From positions 1 through 64,000 of the forward strand of contig CAZNYS010000012.1 of the NCBI GenBank assembly GCA_964577305.1: a stretch of DNA of 64,000 bases, in the 5' to 3' direction. The position numbers and the translations under genes were made by a program. Every line of letters starts with the position of its first letter. The stretch's first letter is position 1. Under the pieces are notes generated by a model. It was not told the DNA's origin. It worked only from the letters and a program-made list of their open reading frames with translations, and searched no databases. The stretch comes from UBA9300 sp964577305 (lineage in GTDB: Bacteria > Bacteroidota > Bacteroidia > Bacteroidales > VadinHA17). This document shows, piece by piece, positions 26,234 through 34,739 of this stretch.

Positions 26234-26974
26234 TTATTTGCGTCTGTAATCATGTATTATCAATTCTATATCACTCATCTTAAAGCCATAAGTCCGTCGC
26301 AACTTACCCAGTTGCTCATTGCCGCTTATTGTGGAAGGCAGATCCAATTCCCTCAATATATGGCTTACCGGCACATTATATTTTATTGACACATTAATAA
26401 GACTCATAGATCCGAATACTTCAATATCCGGATCGATATCATGATGCTCCAAATCCTGGCTACCCTTCTCCGGTTTTTCAATTACGGCTTCCGACGGCTC
26501 TATTGCTGTGCCTGAAGAAATATTTTGTCCCCTCCTTGCAGCAGCCGGTATGTGTTGTTGCTCCGTCCCATGTAAAAACCTGTCCCTGCCATCTCCAAGT
26601 TCAGTAACCTTTAAATCAATCATAAAAGGGAATATTATAAGGAAGAATAATAAGAAACCAAAAGTGATAATCAAAATATTTGCCTCGGTTTTTGTTTTCA
26701 CGATCTTACATACATAAGCCACAAGTGTTTTCCAGTGCAGTATTATATGTAATACCAGCAATGCAACAAAGAATATCGCACATATAAGGTGCACTGTACC
26801 CCATCCATGACGATCCATGCCAAGAAAAGTCAGGTCTACATTACGACCATATATATCCCATCGTTTGGAACCCGGGACCAGAACATATTTTATCATCAGT
26901 CCCAGTCCGGCCATCAGGGCCAGGAACAGGAACATCAGTACATCAATCAGGAGAAACAGGCTTGATTTCTTCAT
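26234..26974 (-). CDS. DUF4405 membrane protein (cytochrome b-like) with C-terminal cytosolic domain
   Basis: The 246-residue protein has three strong membrane helices (about 8-30, 58-84 and 97-118). Histidines flank or lie within the second one (MDRHGWGTVHL, VLHIILHW), compatible with b-type haem binding as proposed for DUF4405 members. After a variable linker, a C-terminal domain (about 186-246, starting FGSMSLINVSIKYNVPVSHI) matches a small module found attached to membrane redox proteins of anaerobes. It sits 33 bp after a NifX-like gene inside the metal/redox operon and could supply or accept electrons for the ferredoxin-containing ATPases (inference). Confidence 0.8.
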   Translation of the reverse strand: MKKSSLFLLIDVLMFLFLALMAGLGLMIKYVLVPGSKRWDIYGRNVDLTFLGMDRHGWGTVHLICAIFFVALLVLHIILHWKTLVAYVCKIVKTKTEANILIITFGFLLFFLIIFPFMIDLKVTELGDGRDRFLHGTEQQHIPAAARRGQNISSGTAIEPSEAVIEKPEKGSQDLEHHDIDPDIEVFGSMSLINVSIKYNVPVSHILRELDLPSTISGNEQLGKLRRTYGFKMSDIELIIHDYRRK

Positions 26975-27007
26975 AAATGAACGCTTAGAGGTTGGTTTAT
27001 AATGATC

Positions 27008-27352
27008 TCATTTATTAAATTCTTTTAACTGTTTATTATTGAAGGCTTCCAGGGCCTCTTTTACTTTCATCTTCCCTGCACCGGTATATATTTTAACCCC
27101 TGCCCTTTCAAGTGCCAGTGCCGCATTTTCTCCCGGTCCATTGCCGGTTATAATGATATCAGCACCGGTGTCATATATCAGTTTTGCAGTTTTGGGTCCG
27201 GCACCATGAGTTTCATTTTCAATATCCCGGTTGTCATATGATGTCAGTGCCCCACTCTCTGTATCATAAATAAGCAGGTATTCCGTCCTGCCAAACCTTG
27301 GGTCAATTTTTGAATTCCAGTCCGATCCTTTTGCTGTAAATGCAATTTTCAT
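27008..27352 (-). CDS. NifX / dinitrogenase iron-molybdenum cofactor-binding family protein
   Basis: The 114-residue protein is a single Nitro_FeMo-Co domain: MKIAFTAKGSDWNSKIDPRFGRTEYLLIY at the start and ADIIITGNGPGENAALALERAGVKIYTG in the middle. Members bind metal-sulfur clusters: NifX/NifB tail in nitrogenase assembly, and the orange protein of Desulfovibrio, which carries a Mo-Cu sulfide cluster. No nitrogenase genes are nearby, so an orange-protein-like role is more likely. It is 11 bp downstream of a MinD-type ATPase gene. Confidence 0.92.
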   Translation of the reverse strand: MKIAFTAKGSDWNSKIDPRFGRTEYLLIYDTESGALTSYDNRDIENETHGAGPKTAKLIYDTGADIIITGNGPGENAALALERAGVKIYTGAGKMKVKEALEAFNNKQLKEFNK

Positions 27353-27363
27353 GTTTACCTGTA

Positions 27364-28242
27364 TTAATCATTAATATTCTGCTTTATTTTCTCCCAGGCT
27401 TTTTTTACAAGTTTTGCCATGTCTGGGTGTCCATTTTCAAGTACCGTCAGTCCTCTGGTTATTGCATCAGTAAATGCACTGCTATAAGGTATATTGCATA
27501 AGTGCACGATTGACTCTGACTCAATGTAATCCATTATCTGGCCGGTGATCTCCGGGTTCAGATCATGTTTATTAATAATGCATGAAGTTTTTATATCAAA
27601 CTTCCTGACCAGCTCGTACACTCTTTTCATATCGTGTATACCAGATACCGAGGGTTCAGTGACTATAACCACAAAATCAGCCCCGGATAGTGATGATATT
27701 ACCGGGCATCCAATCCCCGGAGAACCGTCAGCTATTACATATTTTTTATTCTCCTTTTCAGCCATCCTCCTGGCTTCCTTTTTCACTTTGGCCACCAGCT
27801 TACCCGAGTTCTCAGCCCCGGGAGCCAGTTTTGCGTGAACAAGTGTATTGTTAATCCTTGTTGTTGAAATATAGAATTCCCCTGCAAGCTGATCTTTCAT
27901 GCTTATAGCTTCAACCGGGCATATTCTCGCACAGTAACCGCATCCCTCGCAATCAATGGTTTTGACAAAGTAGCCCGAACCATTTGTTTCAATGGCATCG
28001 AAGCGGCATTTTTCCATGCATAATCCGCATAAAGTACAAATCTCGCTATCTATTACCGCCAGCTGCCCGCTACAGAAGTCCTCTCTATGTCCAAAATCCG
28101 GTGATAATAATAAATGCATGTCAGCGGCATCAACATCACAATCGGCTATGATTGCCTCTTCACCAGAAAGAAATGCCAGAGATGCAGCTAAAGAAGTCTT
28201 TCCCGTTCCTCCCTTACCTGATATTACTACAATTTCTTTCAT
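27364..28242 (-). CDS. MinD-type P-loop ATPase with inserted 2[4Fe-4S] ferredoxin domain (copy 2)
   Basis: The 292-residue protein has a deviant Walker A motif (SGKGGTGKTS, residues 8-17) and an inserted bacterial ferredoxin domain with two complete CxxCxxCxxxC clusters (C69, 72, 75, 79 and C98, 101, 104, 108). The later DGSPGIGCPVISSL is the family switch region. Proteins of this kind belong to the Mrp/NBP35/MinD superfamily and are found in tandem in anaerobes, including the orange-protein complex of Desulfovibrio. The likely role is ATP-driven assembly or transfer of a metal-sulfur cluster to the adjacent NifX-like proteins. It lies 10 bp after its paralogue. Confidence 0.93.
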   Translation of the reverse strand: MKEIVVISGKGGTGKTSLAASLAFLSGEEAIIADCDVDAADMHLLLSPDFGHREDFCSGQLAVIDSEICTLCGLCMEKCRFDAIETNGSGYFVKTIDCEGCGYCARICPVEAISMKDQLAGEFYISTTRINNTLVHAKLAPGAENSGKLVAKVKKEARRMAEKENKKYVIADGSPGIGCPVISSLSGADFVVIVTEPSVSGIHDMKRVYELVRKFDIKTSCIINKHDLNPEITGQIMDYIESESIVHLCNIPYSSAFTDAITRGLTVLENGHPDMAKLVKKAWEKIKQNIND

Positions 28243-28252
28243 CGCACTTCTA

Positions 28253-29128
28253 TTAATTTTCCAGTATATAATTTTTTATCCTGTCAAGCGAATCCCTGAA
28301 AGCGGTCACTTTATCATATACAAGCTCACCACTTGAATAAAGCTCAGCGACTTGTCTGCTATCGGATATGGTGGCTATTATCCTGATATCATTCTCTTCG
28401 CAATATTCTTCCACTCCTTTATTGCCTATGCCGTATCTGTTAAGCACTACAACAAAGTCTTTATTTAGTATCTTCATTGTTTCCACAGCCAGCCTAAGGT
28501 CATGAAGACCGAAAGGAGTAGGTTCAGTAACGAGTATTACCTTATCAGCATCCTTTGTTGCTTCTATTACGGGGCATGATGTGCCTGGTGGAGAGTCGAG
28601 TATTACAATACTGTCATTATCAGGCAACGTATCAATATATTTCAGTGTCTGGTCTATCAAAGGAACAGCCTGTTCCTGTCCTATATCAAGACGACTCTCC
28701 ACAAAATCAATCTTTCCATTCTTATAATGAGTTAAGACACCCATTCTTTGTTTTTGCATGGGGAGCGCTTCAGTCGGGCATAACTCTGAACAGGCATAGC
28801 AGCTATGACATAATTCAGGATAGATAAGTATCTGTGTTCCCAGGTTTAATATAGCATTGAAATTACAGACATCCTGGCATATCCCGCAGAATGTACAAGC
28901 ATTTTCCACCCAGCCAGGTATCATTTTATACCTGGTTTCCTGATATATTTTTTCAGCCCTGATAAACAAACCTGAATTTGGTTCTTCAACATCAAGGTCA
29001 GCAAGTATAATATTCCTGTCACCTGAGAGGTAAACAGCAAGGTTTGTGGCCAGTGTTGTTTTACCTGTTCCTCCCTTACCGCTTGCTATTGCTATCTTCA
29101 CTATGCCAAACTGCAGTTTAATGGTCAC
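28253..29128 (-). CDS. MinD-type P-loop ATPase with inserted 2[4Fe-4S] ferredoxin domain (copy 1)
   Basis: The 291-residue protein is a paralogue of the next gene: Walker A SGKGGTGKTTLATNL at residues 16-30, clusters C78-81-84-88 and C107-110-113-117, and DSPPGTSCPVIEA later. The start is uncertain. The GTG at 29128 overlaps the upstream gene by 11 bp, while a second in-frame GTG at 29101 gives KIAIASGKGGTGKTT, the usual N-terminus of homologues, and removes the overlap. I keep the longer frame but consider the shorter equally possible. Two such ATPases in tandem may form a heterodimer. Confidence 0.92.
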   Translation of the reverse strand: MTIKLQFGIVKIAIASGKGGTGKTTLATNLAVYLSGDRNIILADLDVEEPNSGLFIRAEKIYQETRYKMIPGWVENACTFCGICQDVCNFNAILNLGTQILIYPELCHSCYACSELCPTEALPMQKQRMGVLTHYKNGKIDFVESRLDIGQEQAVPLIDQTLKYIDTLPDNDSIVILDSPPGTSCPVIEATKDADKVILVTEPTPFGLHDLRLAVETMKILNKDFVVVLNRYGIGNKGVEEYCEENDIRIIATISDSRQVAELYSSGELVYDKVTAFRDSLDRIKNYILEN

Positions 29129-29450
29129 ACAGGTTCTGCCCGGTTTCCAGCCTATCTGCCAGATATTGTTCCACCAGTTCTCTCGGACTATCCTGTGCTA
29201 CTCCTATACATACCTGTATATTATGAGCAGCAAATATATTCCGGGCTTTCTGCCCCATTCCGCCGGCAATTATTATATCAACGCCCAGATCCGCCAGGAA
29301 GCTCGGGTAAACACCTGGCTGATGCACCGGTGGATTGACAAATTCTTCTTTTATTACAGTATTATTCTCCGTTTCTATTACTGCGAACTTCTCGCAATGT
29401 CCAAAATGAGCTGTCAGCTCATCATTGAGGGTTGGAACAGCAAATTTCAT
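29118..29450 (-). CDS. NifX / orange-protein-like cluster-binding protein
   Basis: The 110-residue protein is a second Nitro_FeMo-Co domain: KFAVPTLNDELTAHFGHCEKFAVIE at the N-terminus and VDIIIAGGMGQKARNIFAAHNIQVCIG in the middle. Unlike the copy at 27008-27352 it has Cys and His in HFGHCEKF, possible cluster ligands. Placing one such protein on each side of the two ATPases suggests a client or scaffold for each. Confidence 0.92.
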   Translation of the reverse strand: MKFAVPTLNDELTAHFGHCEKFAVIETENNTVIKEEFVNPPVHQPGVYPSFLADLGVDIIIAGGMGQKARNIFAAHNIQVCIGVAQDSPRELVEQYLADRLETGQNLCDH

Positions 29451-29461
29451 ATTCAGACTTA

Positions 29462-29659
29462 TTATTTATTTAACAATTCTTCCCTGATCATCGGGTGTCC
29501 GCAATCAGGACATTTAACGGTTGTGCATTTAATCCCTTGTTGATGAGGTAGTTTTTTTCCACATTTTGCGCAGACGCAAAATCCGCCCGGACCAAAACTG
29601 CCTCCCTTATTCCTGCCTTTCCCGCCACCCTGTCCGAAGTTTCTTTCTTTTAGCATCAT
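29462..29659 (-). CDS. Small zinc-ribbon protein
   Basis: The 65-residue protein has a glycine-rich N-terminal half (GQGGGKGRNKGGSFGPGG) and a C-terminal ribbon with CVCAKCGKKLPH and CTTVKCPDCGH, giving two CxxC knuckles plus histidines. Small ribbon proteins of this type accompany DUF134 and DUF5320 genes in anaerobes. Its ATG overlaps the DUF5320 stop by 4 bp (ATGA), so translation is coupled. Confidence 0.8.
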   Translation of the reverse strand: MMLKERNFGQGGGKGRNKGGSFGPGGFCVCAKCGKKLPHQQGIKCTTVKCPDCGHPMIREELLNK

Positions 29660-29967
29660 TTTTTAAGTTTTGATAATTTATCCTCAAGAAATGAAAGATG
29701 CTCTTTCAGGTCTTCTATTTCCCTTTCAATATACTTCTTCTCATTTCCCGTACCTGTTTCATATTCGGGTACAGGTGCACTGCGCCACATAAACCTGCGA
29801 CCAAACCTGCTCCCAAGACCATGGCGATAGCCCATACCTGCGCCACGCCCAAAACCATATCCCCGGTTATAAAAAGCACCGGGTTCATCATTGCCTACGC
29901 AAAATCCTAAGCGTCGGCCTGTCATCGGACCTGCTCCAACGGGTCCTGTTCTGTCTCCTCCTGGCAT
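29656..29967 (-). CDS. DUF5320 family protein
   Basis: I start at 29967, where MPGGDRTGPVGAGPMTGRRLGFC matches the family opening and a strong Shine-Dalgarno sequence (AAGGAGGT, 29979-29972) lies 4 nt upstream. The 15-residue extension from 30012 would overlap the DUF134 gene. The roughly 103-residue protein has a Gly/Arg/Phe-rich N-terminal half with a single Cys and a C-terminal coiled coil (about 72-103, KKYIEREIEDLKEHLSFLED). Function is unknown. A clear Shine-Dalgarno site is unusual for this phylum. Confidence 0.88.
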   Translation of the reverse strand: MPGGDRTGPVGAGPMTGRRLGFCVGNDEPGAFYNRGYGFGRGAGMGYRHGLGSRFGRRFMWRSAPVPEYETGTGNEKKYIEREIEDLKEHLSFLEDKLSKLKK

Positions 29968-29971
29968 AATT

Positions 29972-29979
29972 ACCTCCTT
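29972..29979 (-). promoter_or_regulatory. Strong Shine-Dalgarno site of the DUF5320 gene
   Basis: AAGGAGGT read on the minus strand, 4 nt from the ATG at 29967. It fixes the start and hints that the operon may have been acquired from a donor that relies on such sites (inference). Confidence 0.8.
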
Positions 29980-29981
29980 TT

Positions 29982-30431
29982 TTAAGTGTTTCTGTTTCTG
30001 TGTCTGCAACAATTACCATGTCCGAATCCTCCTGCGAGGTTCAGTAAATTTTCTGAATTACACACCGGGCATTCCGTAATTGTATCATTAAAACTTGTTT
30101 TGAACATATGCCCACAGTTCTGGCATTTTATTATATTATTCCTGAAATGAATATTACCACCGTTAATACTTAAAAGTTTACCCTGGATAATGAAATCGGC
30201 CAGTTTTTTTCTTGCCCCTTCAATAAGCCGGGTAAAAGTTGAACGTGATATTTCCATTTCATCTGCCGCTTCTGCGTGCGACATAGCTTTTTGATCAGCC
30301 AGCCGCAAGGCCTCAAATTCATCAATCGTAAGATCTATCACGTCAAGAGCCTGACCCCTGGAACCCACCGGTTTAAACTCAGTGTAAATCGGTGGTTCAT
30401 ACACTATTCTGTTGCTTTTCGGCCTTGGCAT
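29982..30431 (-). CDS. DUF134 family transcriptional regulator
   Basis: The 149-residue protein begins MPRPKSNRIVYEPPIYTEFKP, the family hallmark. A helix-turn-helix of sigma-70 region 4 type follows (about 35-80; LTIDEFEALRLADQKAMSHAEAADEMEISRSTFTRL in pieces). The C-terminal part carries two CxxC pairs (CQNCGH and CPVCNS), suggesting a metal-binding ribbon that may sense metal or redox state. It is the first gene of the operon, 14 bp before DUF5320. A palindrome within its own promoter (30454-30471) is a plausible binding site, hence autoregulation is likely. Confidence 0.9.
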   Translation of the reverse strand: MPRPKSNRIVYEPPIYTEFKPVGSRGQALDVIDLTIDEFEALRLADQKAMSHAEAADEMEISRSTFTRLIEGARKKLADFIIQGKLLSINGGNIHFRNNIIKCQNCGHMFKTSFNDTITECPVCNSENLLNLAGGFGHGNCCRHRNRNT

Positions 30432-30446
30432 TATATCAATTTTTTA

Positions 30447-30478
30447 CAAATATAATGCACATATGTTCATTATCCAAA
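30447..30478 (-). promoter_or_regulatory. Promoter of the DUF134 operon with an embedded palindromic operator
   Basis: On the minus strand TTTG (30478-30475), 20 bp, then TATATTTG (30454-30447) reproduce the Bacteroidota -33/-7 consensus. Between the boxes lies AATGAACATATGTGCATT (30471-30454), an 18-bp palindrome with one mismatched pair. Its position between the boxes would block sigma-factor access, so it fits a repressor operator. The start codon is 15 nt after the -7 box. Confidence 0.8.
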
Positions 30479-30479
30479 T

Positions 30480-30899
30480 AAAAACAAGACTTTTTTTATT
30501 ATTTTTGTCATGGTGGTATCCCCTTTTGAAGAGGGGCCGAGCGTTAAGAACCGAACGCAGTGAGCTCATGAGCATAGCGAATAATTAGGCCGGTGGGCTA
30601 ACTTAGCGAGGAGCCAGACAGAGAAGAGGTTCTGCAAAGCTGACAAGGGAGATTTAAACCGCTTGGATTATTGGAATACTTGAATATTGGAATAACGGGA
30701 CTATCTCATATCAGTGTGTTGCTCCGGTGGGAATAACGAATATCGAATGATGAATGCAGATTTAAGAAGTTCTTAAATCGAATAGCCTCTGCATTTTCAT
30801 CTCTCATAGTTCATAATTCATAACTCATAACTTAAAGTTAAAAACATCCCCCTGTCCCGACATTTTGGTCGGGAACTTCCCCTTAAAATGGGGATCAGG
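30480..30899. other. Gene-free, repeat-rich spacer between the DUF134 operon and the kinase gene
   Basis: No credible gene. It contains a hairpin CCCCTTTTGAAGAGGGG (about 30520-30536), the 18-bp repeat GAATAACGAATATCGAAT (30731-30748) that recurs inverted at 59851-59868, and two hairpins next to the kinase 3' end: TCCCGAC-ATTTTG-GTCGGGA (30855-30874) and CCCC-TTAAAAT-GGGG. The last two could end transcription of the minus-strand kinase gene. Confidence 0.65.
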
Positions 30900-31571
30900 T
30901 TATACTTTGATCTTGTTATGGTCTGCGGCGGTAATTACCTGGTAGGACTTATTCACAATAAGGTCGGCCTTGGGCTTGAGCGAGGTAACAGCCTGGTGTT
31001 CGCGATCAAGTATTTTAAGCCTGAAAGTGTTCATCTCCTCCTTCATCCTGATGATCTGGTTGATCTTTGTCTCCTGGTAGGTAAGATCAATAAAAATCCT
31101 GAGATCGATATCGGGAGCATCAATGGCATACAGGCCATCAAGCACCAATAGGTCTACTTTACTGAAATCAGTAATAAGCTTATCTACCTGTTCCGGGATA
31201 AGGTCAATGCATGGTATTACGCACTCCTGTTCTTCCTTGAAATCCCTTATTGTCTTTCTTATCTTAACCCAGTCGTATTCATCAATACCGATCTTGTCAA
31301 ATCCTTTATTCCTTCTCCATTCCTCACGCAGTAAAGGCTGTATTTTATAATAGTTATCCGTATGGATCACCTTTACCCTGATATTTTCCTGTTTCAGTCT
31401 CTTGCCAAGTGAATGGGCAAGTTCGGATTTACCTGATCCTGACTCTCCTGATATACCTACTATATACCTGTACCTCCCGTTCTTCTTTTCCAGATCCTTC
31501 ATCACTACCTGGTAAATAGCTTCAGCTGCTTGCTTATGCATATCATTGATTAATAAAATATCACCTAGCAT
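30900..31571 (-). CDS. Uridine kinase-like P-loop kinase
   Basis: The 223-residue protein belongs to the phosphoribulokinase/uridine kinase class: Walker A GISGESGSGKSELAHSLG around residues 39-56, the HTDNYYK motif around 75-81 and VLDGLYAIDAPDIDLRIFID around 142-161. The substrate is not certain. It follows the phosphoglucomutase/GH65 fusion gene by 6 bp, which argues for a role with sugar released from a disaccharide rather than in nucleotide salvage (inference). Confidence 0.8.
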   Translation of the reverse strand: MLGDILLINDMHKQAAEAIYQVVMKDLEKKNGRYRYIVGISGESGSGKSELAHSLGKRLKQENIRVKVIHTDNYYKIQPLLREEWRRNKGFDKIGIDEYDWVKIRKTIRDFKEEQECVIPCIDLIPEQVDKLITDFSKVDLLVLDGLYAIDAPDIDLRIFIDLTYQETKINQIIRMKEEMNTFRLKILDREHQAVTSLKPKADLIVNKSYQVITAADHNKIKV

Positions 31572-31577
31572 CCTCTT

Positions 31578-34500
31578 TCACTTTTTAAGATTCATTTTAA
31601 AGATCCTGCCTCTCTCCAGATCAAATTTTTCCCCGCAAATATGGAATTTTATTTTGTCTTTCTGACTGTCATCAACTATTATTTCAAGGGTATTCTGAAA
31701 AACAGCCACCTTGAAATGCGTTCCCCTGAATGCGAAATTAAATTTCACACCTTTCCAGTGCAAGGGTAAATCAGGGCACAGCGAAGGTTCTTCGCCTGAC
31801 ACATCCAGACCACAGAAAACAGACAATACCATATATACTGTACCCGCCATTACACCACAATGTATTCCTTCACCTGTTGTACCTCCCTGGATATCCACAA
31901 GATCACTGCTTAATGCCTCCATATACATGTCCCAGGCAAAATCATGATTACCCAGCCTGTATGCCAGATCAGCGTGCACCAGTCTTGACAGTGTTGAACC
32001 ATGGGATGTCCTGGCAATATAATAGTCGAAATTCTTCCTTATATAATCCTCCGGTAGTTTATACCCAAGCTTCTTTATTATTGTATCTGCCTTTTCAAAT
32101 CCCAGGTTAAAGAAAACCATAAGCAGGTCTGCCTGTTTGGATAATTTATAGGCATCGGGTGATTTACCTTCAGCTTTTAGAATCCTGTCCAGCCTGTGTA
32201 TATCTTCGTATTTCTTACTATATGCATCCCAGTCAAGCTCTTCCAGTTCAAAATAACCCCTGAATTGTTCTATTATACCATTCTCATTTATATTCAGCAG
32301 CAATCGTGAACTGATATCTTCCCATCTGTTAATTTCCTCCTGTTCGATGTCATATTTTCTAAATATTCTATCTTCCTCTTTACTATCGAGTCTTTCAATG
32401 AATTCAATAGCCCTGCACATCATCCAGCTTACCATTATATTGGTATAAGCATTATCTGTCAGTCCACCTTTCTCAGACCCGGGCAGTTTTTCATGAAACT
32501 CATCCGGTCCCATTACTTCATGAATATGGTATCCTCCCTCTTTCTGATCATATTCACATTTACTTTCCCAGAACCTGCAAATTTCAAACAGCATCTCCGC
32601 CCCATATTTCATCATAAATATTTTATCCCCGCTTACCTTATAATAATTACAAAGGTTATATGCTATTGCAAGGCTCACATGCCTTTGTAACCGGCTGTAA
32701 TCGTCACCCCATTCACCTGAGACAGGGTTAAGATGTACTATCTGGGTTTCTTCCCTGCCATCGCTTCCGCTCTGCCAGGGGTACATTGCTCCTTTATAAC
32801 CGTTTTCGCGGGCCGAATCCTTAGCTTTATCCAGCCTCCTGAACCGGTACATAAGCACTGATTTGACTACCTCGAAGAAATGTATATGATATAATGGAAG
32901 GATATACAGTTCATCCCAGAATATGTGACCTCTGTAGGCTTCTCCATGCAATCCGCGAGGTGGGATACCCGCATCAAGGTCTTTGTGATGTGGTGATGAG
33001 CTTACCATCATATGATACAGGTGCAGTCTAATAAGCTTCTGTGCAGCCCTGTCACCCTCAACACTTATATCCAGTTCATTCCATATATCCTCCCATGCCC
33101 TCGCTGATAGTTCCAGCTCACCATCATAATCAGTCATTTTATCTATAGCCTTTCGGGAATGCATCTCAGGTATTGTTACTTTCTTATCCTGCGAAGTATA
33201 GATTGAGACAAGTTTTTCGAAGACTATTTCTTTACCCTGATCAGCCTTAACAGTTAAGTCCTGGCAGGCTTTCCCTTTTGAGCACTCACAATTCATTATC
33301 TCATCAAGCTCTTCACTACCATCCAGTATATGCCTGGCAGCAAGTTTAATAATCACATTTGATTCAGTGGTCTTGACTTTTATATACAACCTGTTCCCTT
33401 CAATCCTTTCTGATATGTGAGTCAGGTGTTCCTGGTTCAGCTCACTGTATCTTTCTACTCCTGCATTTATATGATTACCGTCCAGTTCTGATCTGATAGT
33501 AATTTCATCTTTATAGTTTACGGGAATTACAGTATATTTCATAGCTGCTATATGCTTATAATGCATACCTGCAAACCTTGCAGAACGTACAATGGTTATT
33601 TTCCCGTCTTTATCTTCAAGTTCAATCTCACGGAACATCTCGCCGTTCCTGAAATTAAGCTTGCGCCTCACGCTCCGTATTTTCATATTTGGTTCCGGAG
33701 CAAAGCTGAACCATTCACCCTGTCCTATCTTAAACTTTACCGGAAGCCAGTTCGGGATATTAACAAAATCCTCATTATCTATATCCCTGCCGGCAATCGT
33801 TGAAACAAGCCTGTTATATAAACCCGAGATATAGGTTCCCGGGTAATTTACCTTATTGGCCATGCTTTCCTCCAGTGCACCCCTTGTTCCGAAATAACCA
33901 TTACCCACTGTCAGCAAAGCTTCCCTCGACCTTTCTTTTTCAAGATCATAATCATAATACTGCAGACACCATGAATCTGCATCAATTCCCTTTTCGAACC
34001 ATTCATTAATATCTTCAATACTTATTTCAGAAAGGTCTTCCACCACTATATCACCACCATTGATCTTCAGTTCATTGATATTATCTTCGCGTGCAATACC
34101 CAATACAAGTCCAAAATTACCGTTCCGTCCTGCCTGTACACCGGATACTGCATCTTCCACCACCACTGACCTGTTATATTCAGTACCAAGCCTGTCACAG
34201 GCTGTAGTGAAAATATCCGGTTCAGGTTTACCGTGCAATCCCAGTTCTGCTGAGACAACACCGTCGATGCGTGTTTCAAAAAGATCGAGCAGTCCTGCTG
34301 CTTCAAGCACAGGCTTACAATTCTTGCTTGATGAAGCCACACCAATTCTCACTCCCAGTTTCTTAAGTTGATGTATCATCTTTACTGATGAATCATATAC
34401 CTGCACTCCTTCTTCATCAAGTATTTTATTGAACATCTCGTTTTTGCGATTCCCAAGGCCACAGACAGTTTCCCTGGAGGGGTCATCACCGGGATCCCCG

Positions 34501-34739
34501 TATTCCAGTTCTATTCCCCTGGATTCAAGGAAAGAGGCCACCCCCTTGTATCTGGGCTTGCCATCAACGTAAGGAAGGTAATCGCCACTATGAGTGAACT
34601 CCCTGAAATCTACATTATTTTCATCAGACCATTTATGCAGGAATTCATCAAACATTCGTTTCCACGCAGTTCCATGGACAAGAGCTGTTTTGGTAATTAC
34701 TCCGTCCAGGTCAAATACTACAGTATCAAATTTCATCAT
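31578..34739 (-). CDS. Fusion of beta-phosphoglucomutase (HAD) and GH65 disaccharide phosphorylase
   Basis: The 1053-residue protein has an N-terminal HAD domain (about 1-235) with the nucleophile motif FDLDGVIT (D10, D12) and a beta-phosphoglucomutase-type cap, then a full GH65 phosphorylase (about 255-1053). The general acid lies in MGPDEFHEKLPG around residue 745. GH65 enzymes split trehalose, maltose or kojibiose with phosphate to glucose and beta-glucose 1-phosphate, and the fused mutase turns this into glucose 6-phosphate. The trehalose synthase/phosphatase fusion gene on the other side of the promoter region points to trehalose as substrate (inference). Intracellular; no signal peptide. 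Confidence 0.93.
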   Translation of the reverse strand: MMKFDTVVFDLDGVITKTALVHGTAWKRMFDEFLHKWSDENNVDFREFTHSGDYLPYVDGKPRYKGVASFLESRGIELEYGDPGDDPSRETVCGLGNRKNEMFNKILDEEGVQVYDSSVKMIHQLKKLGVRIGVASSSKNCKPVLEAAGLLDLFETRIDGVVSAELGLHGKPEPDIFTTACDRLGTEYNRSVVVEDAVSGVQAGRNGNFGLVLGIAREDNINELKINGGDIVVEDLSEISIEDINEWFEKGIDADSWCLQYYDYDLEKERSREALLTVGNGYFGTRGALEESMANKVNYPGTYISGLYNRLVSTIAGRDIDNEDFVNIPNWLPVKFKIGQGEWFSFAPEPNMKIRSVRRKLNFRNGEMFREIELEDKDGKITIVRSARFAGMHYKHIAAMKYTVIPVNYKDEITIRSELDGNHINAGVERYSELNQEHLTHISERIEGNRLYIKVKTTESNVIIKLAARHILDGSEELDEIMNCECSKGKACQDLTVKADQGKEIVFEKLVSIYTSQDKKVTIPEMHSRKAIDKMTDYDGELELSARAWEDIWNELDISVEGDRAAQKLIRLHLYHMMVSSSPHHKDLDAGIPPRGLHGEAYRGHIFWDELYILPLYHIHFFEVVKSVLMYRFRRLDKAKDSARENGYKGAMYPWQSGSDGREETQIVHLNPVSGEWGDDYSRLQRHVSLAIAYNLCNYYKVSGDKIFMMKYGAEMLFEICRFWESKCEYDQKEGGYHIHEVMGPDEFHEKLPGSEKGGLTDNAYTNIMVSWMMCRAIEFIERLDSKEEDRIFRKYDIEQEEINRWEDISSRLLLNINENGIIEQFRGYFELEELDWDAYSKKYEDIHRLDRILKAEGKSPDAYKLSKQADLLMVFFNLGFEKADTIIKKLGYKLPEDYIRKNFDYYIARTSHGSTLSRLVHADLAYRLGNHDFAWDMYMEALSSDLVDIQGGTTGEGIHCGVMAGTVYMVLSVFCGLDVSGEEPSLCPDLPLHWKGVKFNFAFRGTHFKVAVFQNTLEIIVDDSQKDKIKFHICGEKFDLERGRIFKMNLKK

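Noticed and set aside
27008..29450. Nitrogenase cofactor assembly locus
   Set aside because: NifX-like domains occur, but no nifH, nifD, nifK, nifE, nifN or nifB gene is present; an orange-protein-like role fits better.
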